DNA from: Carboxylicivirga litoralis | GTDB taxonomy: Bacteria; Bacteroidota; Bacteroidia; Bacteroidales; Marinilabiliaceae | Assembly (NCBI RefSeq): GCF_025499605.1 | Contig: NZ_JAFMVC010000002.1 | Span: forward strand, 62,001-126,000 | Length of the DNA: 64,000 bases | Direction of reading: 5' to 3' | Shown: positions 25,924 through 34,557 of the stretch, in pieces | How positions within the stretch are numbered: the stretch's first letter is position 1 | Layout of the letters: each line of letters begins with the position of its first letter | Notes under the pieces: model-generated | Told to the model about the DNA's origin: nothing | Database searches by the model: none | Seen by the model: only the letters and a program-made list of their open reading frames with translations | Position numbers and translations under genes: made by a program

Positions 25924-26661
25924 ATGAACTACCGTCCATCACCTCTGGCAGGTTTACCACCTGTGACCAAGAATTTACTGATTATTAATGCCCTGTTTTT
26001 ACTGGCTACCTGGGTGCTGCGTACCTCTTTGGGGTTCGATTTAAGTAATTATTTAGGATTATATTTTCCAGCCTCAGAAAATTTCCATCCGGCTCAGTTC
26101 GGAACTTACATGTTTATGCATGCCGACTTTATGCATTTGTTCTTTAACATGTTTGCTTTGTTTATGTTTGGGCGTGTTCTGGAAAGCTACTGGGGACCCA
26201 AAAAGTTTTTCCTGTACTACATTATTACAGGTGTTGGAGCAGCAGTTATTCAGTTATTGTTCAAATACATCGATTATAATAACGCCATCTCCTTATTGAC
26301 AGAGGAGCAAATCGCGATTGTTTATGAACAAGGAGCAGCAGCGCTTCGTCAGTACAAGAATTTTACAAATCCTGATATGGCCAATTTCAATTTTGTATTG
26401 AATGGTTCCATGGTTGGTGCTTCAGGCGCTGTGTTTGGTATCTTGCTGGCATTCGGAATGTTGTTTCCTAATACTGAGCTGATGTTGCTATTTCCTCCTA
26501 TCCCGATAAAAGCAAAATACTTTGTAGCGATTTATGGTGTGGCAGAGCTGTTTCTTGGTGTGGCTAACTTTTCGATGGATAACGTGGCACACTGGGCACA
26601 TTTGGGCGGAATGATTTTTGGTTTTATCTTAATTAAATATTGGGATAAGAAGGGGATTTAG
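25924..26661 (+). CDS. rhomboid-family intramembrane serine protease (copy 1)
   Basis: 245 residues, six or more membrane helices. The rhomboid landmarks are H-A-D-F-M-H-L-F-F-N-M in helix 2 (loop H and N), the catalytic Ser in GASGAVFG, and the catalytic His in VAHWAHLGGMIFG. Both dyad residues are present, so it should be active against transmembrane substrates in the inner membrane. It has an unusually long loop between helices 3 and 4 (about 118-155). A second rhomboid follows 78 nt downstream. Confidence 0.93.
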   Translation: MNYRPSPLAGLPPVTKNLLIINALFLLATWVLRTSLGFDLSNYLGLYFPASENFHPAQFGTYMFMHADFMHLFFNMFALFMFGRVLESYWGPKKFFLYYIITGVGAAVIQLLFKYIDYNNAISLLTEEQIAIVYEQGAAALRQYKNFTNPDMANFNFVLNGSMVGASGAVFGILLAFGMLFPNTELMLLFPPIPIKAKYFVAIYGVAELFLGVANFSMDNVAHWAHLGGMIFGFILIKYWDKKGI

Positions 26662-26739
26662 GATGTATGATTTAAGGACGTTCGATATAATTTGTATAAA
26701 TTGCTAATGGCTTAGGCTAGAAGTTATCCGCTTAATATT

Positions 26740-27627
26740 ATGGGAATACTTGATGAAATAAAACAATCGTACCGCCAGGGAGGTGCACTCACCAAATTGA
26801 TTTACATTAATATTGGGGTGTTTGTGGTGATTCGCTTGTTGCAAGTGTTTTTTAGTTTTTCGTCAGGTTCGGGCAGCGCCAGTGATTATCCATTATTAGA
26901 GTGGGTGTCGGTGCCGGCCGATTTAATGCATCTCCTTTTTAAACCCTGGACACTGATTACCTACATGTTTGTGCATTACGATTTTCTGCACATCTTGTTT
27001 AATATGCTCTATTTGTATTGGTTTGGACGCATCTTTCTTGAGTTTTTAAATCCACGCCAATTGTTAGGTGTATATATTCTCGGCGGATTATCAGGAACAG
27101 TATTCTATTTAGTGAGTTATAACTTGATTCCTGTGTTTCAGCAGCAAGTTCCGTATGCCATTTTAATGGGCGCATCTGGTTCGGTGACAGCTATTTTGTT
27201 TGCAATAGCGCGTTATGCACCCAACCATAAGATTTACCTCTTGTTTTTTGGTGCTGTGCCTTTAAAGTATGTGGCTTTAGTGGCTCTGATTATTGACTTG
27301 ATAAGTATTCCTCAGTTGTCGAATACAGGAGGATATATAACACATCTGGGTGGGGCTGCATTTGGTTTTCTTTACGGAGGACAAGTGTCATCAGGTAAAG
27401 ATATGACCCTTGGTTTTAACCGGATGATGGATGGTTTGGCAAATATTTTCAAACCCAAATCGAAGCTGAAAGTAACGCATCGCCGACCAATGACCGATAT
27501 GGAGTTTAATTCCAGAAAGGTTGATAAGCAAAAAGAAGTGGATAGAATACTTGATAAGATAAAAGTGAGTGGGTACGATAGTTTGAGTAAGGACGAGAAG
27601 CAAACATTGTTTGACGCCAGTAAATAA
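26740..27627 (+). CDS. rhomboid-family intramembrane serine protease (copy 2)
   Basis: 295 residues. Rhomboid core with HYDFLHILFNMLYLYWFGR, catalytic Ser in MGASGSVTAILF and catalytic His in THLGGAAFGFLYG. A cytoplasmic tail of about 80 residues, basic and rich in Lys, carries a helical end (VDRILDKIKVSGYDSLSKDE) like the small C-terminal domain found on many Bacteroidota rhomboids. It begins 78 nt after copy 1, and the next gene starts 6 nt after its stop, so the three likely share a transcript. Confidence 0.93.
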   Translation: MGILDEIKQSYRQGGALTKLIYINIGVFVVIRLLQVFFSFSSGSGSASDYPLLEWVSVPADLMHLLFKPWTLITYMFVHYDFLHILFNMLYLYWFGRIFLEFLNPRQLLGVYILGGLSGTVFYLVSYNLIPVFQQQVPYAILMGASGSVTAILFAIARYAPNHKIYLLFFGAVPLKYVALVALIIDLISIPQLSNTGGYITHLGGAAFGFLYGGQVSSGKDMTLGFNRMMDGLANIFKPKSKLKVTHRRPMTDMEFNSRKVDKQKEVDRILDKIKVSGYDSLSKDEKQTLFDASK

Positions 27628-27633
27628 ACAACC

Positions 27634-28743
27634 TTGTTACGACGATTTTTTAAATCAATAGTCACCATTATCAGCCTGATTGCTGCAGGAACCTTGCTGT
27701 TTTCAGTATTAACAGCATACATCAGCCCTGCTCATACATCTGTATTGGCTTTTATTGGTTATATCTTTCCGCTGCTTTGGGTTATCAATTTTGTACTATT
27801 TGCCTTTTGGTTGGTCAAGCGTCGTTGGCAGTCTCTTATTCCGCTTATTGCTATTTTAATTACCTGGGGGCAATGGCAACATACCTTTCAGTGGAAGGGC
27901 GAAAAGCTTGATAAAAATGGGTTTAACCAGCCGCTTAAAGTGATGAGTTTTAATGCCCGAATGCTTGATTACTATAAGTGGATTGGAGACAATACAAATG
28001 AGAAGATTTTTGATTTAATACGGAAAGAAAACCCCGATGTACTGTGTCTGCAGGAGTTTTTTACCGCTAAAAACAATAAAGCCTATAACGAAAACTATAT
28101 TCTGCGCCGTTTGAATCAGTTTCGCTATAAGCACATCGAATATCGCTCTGGTAAAAGAGGGAATCGCAATTTTGGCCTGATTACCTTAAGCAAATACCCT
28201 ATTGTTGAGAAGCATAGCCTCAAATTTGAGCAGACCAGCAATTTTAGTATTTACACCGATGTTAAGGTTGGTGATCAGCGTATTCGTGTATTTAATAATC
28301 ACCTGGAATCAATTAAGTTTAGCCGTCAGCAACTCAACTTTTTGGATAGTCTTAATTTCCAGAATGAGCAGGAGCGTAATGAAAAGATAAAGGCCATCAC
28401 AACAAAGTTGAGTACGGCTTTCGAAAATCGTGCTTCACAAGCCGAGACAGTTGGACAGTATATTGATAACTCACCGTATCCGGCCATTGTGTGTGGCGAT
28501 TTTAACGATACGCCGGTGTCATATGTCTATCGAAAAATGAGGGGCCAGTTAAAAGATGCCTTCGTTGAATCCGGGCAAGGTTTTGGAGGAACCTATAACG
28601 GGCCACTGCCATCCTTTCGCATTGATTTTATCTTCCACGACAAACAGTTCGAGTCTTATAACTTCAAGCGCCTCAACGTGGATTTGTCGGATCATTATCC
28701 CATTGTTACCAGTCTTGAATTAGTGCCTGATAAGGCAGATTAA
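27634..28743 (+). CDS. membrane-bound endonuclease/exonuclease/phosphatase-family protein
   Basis: 369 residues with a TTG start at 27634, 6 nt after the rhomboid stop; no ATG lies ahead of the first membrane helix, so TTG is the best choice. Two or three N-terminal membrane helices (about 8-85) precede an EEP domain with SFNARML, LCLQEF, NNHLES, CGDFNDTP, RIDFIFHD and DLSDHYPI, which includes the catalytic Glu, Asp-Asn pair and final Asp-His. The substrate (nucleic acid, phospholipid or phosphoinositide-like) cannot be decided. Confidence 0.88.
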   Translation: MLRRFFKSIVTIISLIAAGTLLFSVLTAYISPAHTSVLAFIGYIFPLLWVINFVLFAFWLVKRRWQSLIPLIAILITWGQWQHTFQWKGEKLDKNGFNQPLKVMSFNARMLDYYKWIGDNTNEKIFDLIRKENPDVLCLQEFFTAKNNKAYNENYILRRLNQFRYKHIEYRSGKRGNRNFGLITLSKYPIVEKHSLKFEQTSNFSIYTDVKVGDQRIRVFNNHLESIKFSRQQLNFLDSLNFQNEQERNEKIKAITTKLSTAFENRASQAETVGQYIDNSPYPAIVCGDFNDTPVSYVYRKMRGQLKDAFVESGQGFGGTYNGPLPSFRIDFIFHDKQFESYNFKRLNVDLSDHYPIVTSLELVPDKAD

Positions 28744-28776
28744 CCGATTGAAAATCATCTTGTAGCAAGGGCGATT

Positions 28777-28865
28777 AAAAACATCACTAAGTTTTGCCAA
28801 AAACGTCAGCATGTTTTTATAAAATCGTCACTACGTTTTATTCAAAACGACGCTATGTTTTTTTG
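28777..28865. repeat. tandem array of four palindromic 22-nt units
   Basis: Four units with exact 22-nt spacing, cores beginning at 28781, 28803, 28825 and 28847. Each has the form AAAA, then (A/T)CRTCA, then CTAYG or a variant, then TTTT, so A-tract and T-tract flank an 11-nt core and each unit can fold on itself. Starts 34 nt after the stop of the EEP-domain gene. No ORF. Confidence 0.75.
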
Positions 28866-28880
28866 TATGCTTTCGACTTA

Positions 28881-29060
28881 GGTTTCGCAGCTTGGGAACC
28901 CATCGGTTGAAGTTGATGTAAAGAAATAAAGCTGTTTGAGCGAAGCGAGTTCTTTATTTCACATCAACAATACCTTGATGGGTAAGCGAGAAACCCGTCG
29001 GCGGGTTCTTTTGTTTACTTTTCTCGCCTGTAGGAGAAAAGTAAAAGCCATAGCGGCTTG
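28881..29060 (+). other. multi-hairpin structured element (possible ncRNA or dispersed repeat)
   Basis: Nested complementary segments: GGTTTC 28881-28886 with GAAACC 28990-28995, ACCCATC 28898-28904 with GATGGGT 28977-28983, GTTGATGT 28912-28919 with ACATCAAC 28961-28968, and GAAATAAAG 28923-28931 with CTTTATTTC 28952-28960. Downstream: AACCCG 28992-28997 with CGGGTT 29002-29007 followed by TTTTG, a perfect 12-bp stem TTTACTTTTCTC 29014-29025 with 29034-29045, and AAGCC/GGCTT at about 29045-29060. The first hairpin after the fold competes with its outer stem. No ORF; the string GTTTGAGCGAAGCGAGTTC is familiar to me from Bacteroidota intergenic repeats. Confidence 0.6.
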
Positions 29061-29264
29061 AACTGACATAATGGGCATAGAAACTTTAAACGTGATTGCC
29101 GAGATTTTAACTCAAAGTCACCTGCTCAAATCTAATAATTTCTCTATTTTTACATTCAATTTTAAGCCAGCGAACAAGCTTGTTGATTCAGTTGTTTGTT
29201 GAACAGATTAAAGCACTGGCATCTCTATTGCCATGTGCTTATCACCGCCAAATAGAACGATACA
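29061..29264. other. intergenic region before thyA
   Basis: AT-rich, no ORF and no clear TAnnTTTG box. It must hold the thyA promoter but I cannot place it. Confidence 0.4.
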
Positions 29265-30059
29265 ATGAAGCAATACTTAGACCTCCTTGACCGGGTTTTG
29301 GACGAAGGATTTAAAAAGGAAGACAGAACAGGAACTGGAACAATCAGTGTTTTCGGGCACCAGATGCGTTTCGATTTAAGCGAAGGCTTCCCCTTATTAA
29401 CCACCAAAAAGTTACACCTGAAGTCCATCATGCACGAATTGCTGTGGTTCTTAAAAGGAAGTACCAATGTTAAGTACTTGCAGGATAATGGGGTGCGTAT
29501 CTGGAACGAATGGGCCAAAGAAGATGGTGAGTTAGGACCAATTTATGGCTACCAGTGGCGCTCGTGGCCCGATTATAATGGCGGGCACATCGACCAAATA
29601 AAGCAGGTGATTGAAAGCATTAAGAACAATCCTGATTCACGACGTCATATTGTGAGTGCCTGGAATGTGGGAGCCATAGACGATATGCAACTGCCACCCT
29701 GTCATATTTTATTTCAGTTTTATGTGGCCGATGGAAAATTGAGCTGTCAGCTCTATCAGCGTAGTGCCGATATCTTCCTGGGAGTGCCGTTTAACATTGC
29801 CTCGTATGCTATCTTAACCATGATGGTGGCGCAGGTGTGTGGTTTAAAACCTGGAACATTTGTACACACTCTGGGCGATGCGCACATTTATCTGAACCAT
29901 ATTGAGCAGGTGAAGCTGCAGTTAACACGAGAACCAAAATCACTACCGCAGTTTAAAATCAATCCGGAACGAACTAATATTGACGATTTCGTATTTGAGG
30001 ATTTTGAGTTGGTTAACTACGATTCGCATCCACACATCAAAGGCGCTATCTCTGTTTAA
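29265..30059 (+). CDS. thyA: thymidylate synthase
   Basis: 264 residues, the same length as E. coli ThyA, with the nucleophile Cys at residue 146 in [12 protein letters not shown]. Other signatures: [18 protein letters not shown], the RRHIVSAWN phosphate site, and [18 protein letters not shown]. Converts dUMP and methylene-THF to dTMP and DHF. folA, whose product recycles that DHF, follows 67 nt downstream, a standard functional pair. Confidence 0.97.
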   Translation: MKQYLDLLDRVLDEGFKKEDRTGTGTISVFGHQMRFDLSEGFPLLTTKKLHLKSIMHELLWFLKGSTNVKYLQDNGVRIWNEWAKEDGELGPIYGYQWRSWPDYNGGHIDQIKQVIESIKNNPDSRRHIVSAWNVGAIDDMQLPPCHILFQFYVADGKLSCQLYQRSADIFLGVPFNIASYAILTMMVAQVCGLKPGTFVHTLGDAHIYLNHIEQVKLQLTREPKSLPQFKINPERTNIDDFVFEDFELVNYDSHPHIKGAISV

Positions 30060-30126
30060 TACATCTGAAAATTTTATCACAAGCTGCTAATAGTCTGTTA
30101 GCGTAGCGATCTAATATCTTATTTGT

Positions 30127-30618
30127 ATGACTCTATCCATGATTGTGGCCATTGACCAAAACAATGGCATTGGCAAAGGCGACGACCAGCTGGCTTATAT
30201 ATCGGCCGACTTAAAGCGATTTAAAGCATTAACAACCGGCTATACCATTTTGATGGGACGAAAAACCTTTGAAGCTTTGCCCAAAGGAGCGTTGCCTAAG
30301 CGTCGTAACGTGGTGATAACTCGACAGGCTGGTTATGAGGCTCCGGGTGCTGATGTGGTACACTCGCTTGATGAAGCACTGGCTATTTGTGAAGGAGATG
30401 AAAAAGTGTTTGTTATTGGCGGCGGTGAGATTTACAAGACCTTTTTAACACAAACGCAGGAACTTTACCTGACGGTTATTGAGCACAGCTTTGAGGAAGC
30501 AACTGTTTTTTTTCCAGAACTAAATAGGAATGAGTGGCTGCTTGAACAGCAAGAAGGGCCTTTTACGGATGAAAAGACCCAACTGCGCTACATGTACCAG
30601 AACTTGCGAAGAAAATAA
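30127..30618 (+). CDS. folA: dihydrofolate reductase
   Basis: 163 residues, usual size. MSIVAIDQNNGIGKGDDQLAY-type start (here LSMIVAIDQNNGIGKGDDQL), ILMGRKTFEALPKGALPKRRN with the conserved folate and NADPH contacts, and VIGGGEIYKTFL. Regenerates THF from DHF using NADPH after the ThyA reaction. Converges with the acyltransferase gene, the stop codons being 3 nt apart, and no terminator is obvious between them. Confidence 0.96.
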   Translation: MTLSMIVAIDQNNGIGKGDDQLAYISADLKRFKALTTGYTILMGRKTFEALPKGALPKRRNVVITRQAGYEAPGADVVHSLDEALAICEGDEKVFVIGGGEIYKTFLTQTQELYLTVIEHSFEEATVFFPELNRNEWLLEQQEGPFTDEKTQLRYMYQNLRRK

Positions 30619-30621
30619 GTC

Positions 30622-32364
30622 CTATTTATTTAAAAAGTTCAAGGTTTCCTCTGGTAAATCTTTTATCTCCAGCACCATCAGTCCATCCAGGCAATTATTA
30701 AAATTCGGGTCCACATTAAAGCTGATGATTTTCGCATTCTGACGGATGTATTGCTTCAACAGAACCGGAATCTTCATATAACCCGGTTCGATGCCGGTAA
30801 TGTATTTATCCAACTTCTGAAGGTCGGCAGCGCTCTTCTCCAGCACCACTTCAATATCTTCTTTATTTGTTTTGACCACAAAGCGTTTCTTAGGTTTGAC
30901 CAGTTGTGCCAGTTCATGGTTGAAATGGTACTTTTTAATGAAGGCAATCAGCAAATCCTTCGAGTAACGCGAAAAATCGTTACTGATGCTTACCGGTCCC
31001 ATGATATAGCGATATTGGGGATGGCGTTTGATAAAGTGCAAGATGCCCTGCCACAAAAGGAATAGCGGTAAGGGTTTTTGCTGAAAAGCCCGAACAACAA
31101 AGGAACGCCCCAACTCTAATGTTTGAGATAGTTTGGGGTCAAAAGCAGCGTCCATATCAAACAGGCTGTTGGTGTAGAAGCCCTTCGAGGTGTATTGTTC
31201 AAGAATCTGATCGCCCTGCCCCAATCGGTATGAGCCAACAATCAGTTGCTGCTGCCTGTCCCAGACAATTAAATGCTGATAATACAGGTCAAACTCATCT
31301 ATGTCGAGGGATAAACCCGTGCCTTCGCCCACTTCACGAAATGTGATTTCGCGCAGGCGGCCAATCTCGTTCAGAATATGAGGTATCTGGTTGTGCCTGG
31401 CCAGGTACACTTCGTAGTTCGATTTGCTAAAGAGCAAGCCCTCGTTGTGCTTCAGCTGATTAAACTCTTGCTGCAATTGCTCCTGAGGAATGGGTTCGAT
31501 GATGGCTTCATCGGCTTTTGGTGCCACAGGTTTTCTCCTGAAATAGGGCTTTACATCTACTTTGGAGCCTAAGCCATAAAGCGTGGTTCGTATGTAACGT
31601 CCTGCCTTTTCAATATTATCCAGCTCTTTCAGCTCCGATGGAAGAATGGCCCGGCCAATCCGAAGATTAACCGTTTTGTTTTCTTTCTTCAGAAACTCCG
31701 AAGGAATGGATAATGTGCGCAAACCGGGGTGTAGCTTACCAATCAGGTGAAAAAACAGGCTGTTGTTACCTTCGAAATGCAAGGGGATGATGGGAACATT
31801 AGCATTCAGTATAAAACGAATGATACTGATGTCCCAGGCGCGGTCTTCTATTTTAGAAAGGCCTTTTTGCATCGTTGCCACTTCGCCTGCCGGAAACAAA
31901 CCAACCGGACTGCCGGCTTTCAGGTTTTGATAGGCCTGGCGCATGCCCCGGTAGTTTTGGGCGCTGTTGGTTTCAAAAGGGTTTAAATCGATAAAATAAT
32001 CATCCAAGGCTCCGAATTGCTTTAAGAAGAAATTGGCCAGTACTTTAAAGTCAGGCCGTATGCGGGCAATCAGATGAATCATTATTAAGCCATCTAAAAA
32101 GCCAAACGGATGATTGGATAGGATGATAAAAGGCTGATTTGTTGGTATGTTTTTTAAATCTTCCTCCGAGATATTGTATCGTATGCTAAGTTTTTTAAAC
32201 AAGCCGTCGATAAAGTGAATACCACTTGTTTGAAGAGCTTCATCGCCCAGCAGTTCGTTTATTCTATTGATGCGCAGCCAGGAGAAGAGGGCCTTTTTTA
32301 ATAAGGCACTGGATGGCAGGCGAAAGCCCAGCTCTTCAAAGCTGCTGACGGATAATTGATTCAT
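30622..32364 (-). CDS. OlsF-like bifunctional acyltransferase (PlsC-like + GNAT)
   Basis: 580 residues with two enzyme halves. The N-terminal half (about 70-280) is a PlsC/LPLAT-type O-acyltransferase with the NHPFGFLDG motif (His to Asp) and PAGEVAT; the C-terminal half (about 305-500) is the GNAT-like hemolysin/OlsB-type N-acyltransferase with LARHNQIPHILNEIGRLREI, RLGQG, ELGRSFV and GPVSISNDFSRYS. This N-to-C order is that of OlsF from Flavobacterium and Serratia, which makes ornithine lipids, and of the GlsB/GlsA glycine-lipid enzymes of Bacteroides. The amino-acid head group is unknown. Membrane-associated. Confidence 0.82.
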   Translation of the reverse strand: MNQLSVSSFEELGFRLPSSALLKKALFSWLRINRINELLGDEALQTSGIHFIDGLFKKLSIRYNISEEDLKNIPTNQPFIILSNHPFGFLDGLIMIHLIARIRPDFKVLANFFLKQFGALDDYFIDLNPFETNSAQNYRGMRQAYQNLKAGSPVGLFPAGEVATMQKGLSKIEDRAWDISIIRFILNANVPIIPLHFEGNNSLFFHLIGKLHPGLRTLSIPSEFLKKENKTVNLRIGRAILPSELKELDNIEKAGRYIRTTLYGLGSKVDVKPYFRRKPVAPKADEAIIEPIPQEQLQQEFNQLKHNEGLLFSKSNYEVYLARHNQIPHILNEIGRLREITFREVGEGTGLSLDIDEFDLYYQHLIVWDRQQQLIVGSYRLGQGDQILEQYTSKGFYTNSLFDMDAAFDPKLSQTLELGRSFVVRAFQQKPLPLFLLWQGILHFIKRHPQYRYIMGPVSISNDFSRYSKDLLIAFIKKYHFNHELAQLVKPKKRFVVKTNKEDIEVVLEKSAADLQKLDKYITGIEPGYMKIPVLLKQYIRQNAKIISFNVDPNFNNCLDGLMVLEIKDLPEETLNFLNK

Positions 32365-32396
32365 AAATGTTTATTTAGGAGTCATTCAACTGGCTA

Positions 32397-33410
32397 TTAG
32401 CTAATGGCCAGCTGAGGATATGTTTGTGGCAGCTGACTGTAAATCATTTCATCAACTACATCCGATAGATTGTCGGGATAATTGACCTGTAAATGCTCAT
32501 CAGACGCCAGCCATGCTTGTATTTTGTGGATTTCCCTGGAAAAGCTGTTCAGCCTGGTCACACCCATCGATTCCAGGAAGGCCGCGTTGCATTGTTGTTC
32601 ATATTGACCATTCATCGGTATTACACAAAGTTTTTTACCTAAAAACAATGCTTCTGCCGGTGTTTCAAAACCAGCATTGCACAGCACACCTTTGCTGCTC
32701 ACAAAGCTTTTGGTGAATTGCTCCTTGTTGACCGGATTGATGTGAACATTACCCGCCTGAAAGGCTGTGTTTGAATGCTTGGAGAACACCTGCCACTCGA
32801 TTTGTGGAAACTGTGACAGGATAGCAATGATTTTATCATTGGAGTATGATGGTAAATACACCGTATAATGTCCTTTGTCCGTTTTTTTCGACCAACGGAT
32901 ATCATCTCTGATAACCGGCGTTGAGACCGTTTCGCCCATCGTTTTAAAATGAAAACCCTGTGCCGTGCTAACCGGGGCATAGTATTTTAATATGGCCCGG
33001 CCCATCAGGTCTTTCACCTCGGGTTTGGGAGCCTCAGGATGCAATACAGCGCTCTGATGACTAAGTGCCACACATTTGACATTACGGAATTTGCAGGCCC
33101 AGGCGGTCACCGGTTCAAAGTCGTTAATAACCAAATCGTATTGATGAACAGGAACCGAGTAAATCTCTTTGAGTAAACGATGCGGCCTGAACTTTAACAG
33201 GGTTTCTTTCAAATCGACACCGCCGTTTTTGCCAAAGATGAAGCTTAAGCCATAGAAACGATATTTGATGGCCCATGGTAGCTTAATATCACATTGGATG
33301 CCGCTCACTAATAAGTCCACTTCGCCATGACGTTGAAGGTGCGGAATAACATCGAAAGCACGTGCAATATGCCCATTGCCTGTTCCCTGGATTGCATAAA
33401 GGATTTTCAT
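32397..33410 (-). CDS. glycosyltransferase (MurG/GT-B type)
   Basis: 337 residues. The N-terminus MKILYAIQGTGNGHIARAFD has the GxGxxxR/H-type glycine loop of GT-B enzymes, and the C-terminal half has SSKGVLCNAGFETPAEALFLGKK with the usual donor-binding Gly/Glu and the IPMNGQYEQQCNA motif. Probably a nucleotide-sugar transferase for a glycolipid or surface sugar; donor and acceptor are unknown. It lies between an aminolipid acyltransferase and an LpxH-like hydrolase on the same strand, suggesting an envelope lipid role. Confidence 0.82.
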   Translation of the reverse strand: MKILYAIQGTGNGHIARAFDVIPHLQRHGEVDLLVSGIQCDIKLPWAIKYRFYGLSFIFGKNGGVDLKETLLKFRPHRLLKEIYSVPVHQYDLVINDFEPVTAWACKFRNVKCVALSHQSAVLHPEAPKPEVKDLMGRAILKYYAPVSTAQGFHFKTMGETVSTPVIRDDIRWSKKTDKGHYTVYLPSYSNDKIIAILSQFPQIEWQVFSKHSNTAFQAGNVHINPVNKEQFTKSFVSSKGVLCNAGFETPAEALFLGKKLCVIPMNGQYEQQCNAAFLESMGVTRLNSFSREIHKIQAWLASDEHLQVNYPDNLSDVVDEMIYSQLPQTYPQLAIS

Positions 33411-33506
33411 GATAAGGTGTTTTTGTTATGCTGATGCATGATTGTATCAAATCACTAAAATCACGAGTAATGCAACTGGTGTTCTTAGCAAAAGGATAAA
33501 ATCATA

Positions 33507-34379
33507 TTAGCTGTTAATAACATCGTTAACCATTGTTCTAAACAAGACCTTGTGATTGGGGATGAGGAAATCATCACCTACCAGCATTTCTTCTTCTGAA
33601 GCTGTTTCTTCCCTAGCGTCATTATTAATATGTTTGTATAGATGCCAGTCGCCATCGTAATATTCAAGGGCCGTATTATTTTCGACCCAGTCGCCACTGT
33701 TGAGGTAACACATCGAACCATGGTTGTTACTGATGATTTTCTTCTCGGGCCAATGGATGTGACCACAGATGGCATAATCGTATTTTTTCTCGATAGCCAG
33801 GTTCGACACTGTATGTTCAAACCGTGATGTGATATCGTTTTTGCCTTTTTTAATGGCTTTTTTAACATCGCCCGATAACGATACTTTCTTAAGCCGGAAT
33901 GTTGAAAGAACCAGGTTGGCAAACCGATTAATAATGGTAAGGATGCCATATCCTGCAGCTCCCAGCTTGGCCAGCCACTTGGAGTGGTGCATAAACACAT
34001 CAAAAACATCGCCGTGGAAAAGCCAGGTTTTTTGACCGTCCATTTCGAGTACGAGCTTATTTTCAATACTCAGGTTACCCATTTTTAAGCCAATCATACG
34101 TCGCAGGTGCTCATCGTGGTTGCCTGCTAAGTAATACACATGGGTGCCTTTTTCCATCATTTTAATAATTTGACGGATGACCTTGAGATGTGACTTAGGA
34201 AAATAGGACTTGGAGAATTGCCAGATGTCAATGATGTCGCCATTTAATACCAGGATAGGCGTTGATATACTCTGCAGGTAGTTTAAGATGTCTTTGGCTT
34301 TACATCCGAAGGTACCCAGGTGTGTGTCTGAAATAACAGCCGCCTCCACCTTTCTCACTTGTGTTTTGTTCTTACTCAT
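33507..34379 (-). CDS. UDP-2,3-diacylglucosamine diphosphatase-like metallophosphoesterase (LpxH/LpxH2 type)
   Basis: 290 residues from ATG 34379. Calcineurin-like metal motifs in order: AVISDTHLG, LNGDIIDIWQ, LAGNHDEHLRR, LFHGDVFD and CGHIHWPE. The extra helical segment and the DxH/GDxxD/GNHDE pattern fit the LpxH family, which cleaves UDP-2,3-diacylglucosamine to lipid X in lipid A synthesis, though the length exceeds E. coli LpxH (240). Peripheral inner-membrane. The surrounding envelope genes support this. Confidence 0.8.
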   Translation of the reverse strand: MSKNKTQVRKVEAAVISDTHLGTFGCKAKDILNYLQSISTPILVLNGDIIDIWQFSKSYFPKSHLKVIRQIIKMMEKGTHVYYLAGNHDEHLRRMIGLKMGNLSIENKLVLEMDGQKTWLFHGDVFDVFMHHSKWLAKLGAAGYGILTIINRFANLVLSTFRLKKVSLSGDVKKAIKKGKNDITSRFEHTVSNLAIEKKYDYAICGHIHWPEKKIISNNHGSMCYLNSGDWVENNTALEYYDGDWHLYKHINNDAREETASEEEMLVGDDFLIPNHKVLFRTMVNDVINS

Positions 34380-34505
34380 TATCAATCAAATATTATTTGA
34401 CAATGATAGAACTTGTTTGGTAACTGGATGTTAAGTGATTTAAAAGATACTCGAAAGATAAACAGGCGGGTAAAAGTACATTAACGCATAGCTAACAGCC
34501 TGTTA

Positions 34506-34540
34506 ACAAAAAAAAGCCGCCTTAAGGGGCGACTTTGTCA
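34506..34540 (-). terminator. intrinsic terminator after the aminotransferase-like gene
   Basis: AGCCGCC 34515-34521 pairs with GGCGACT 34528-34534 (one G-T pair), followed on the minus strand by seven or more T. Confidence 0.8.
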
Positions 34541-34557
34541 TTATCTTAAATTAAGCC

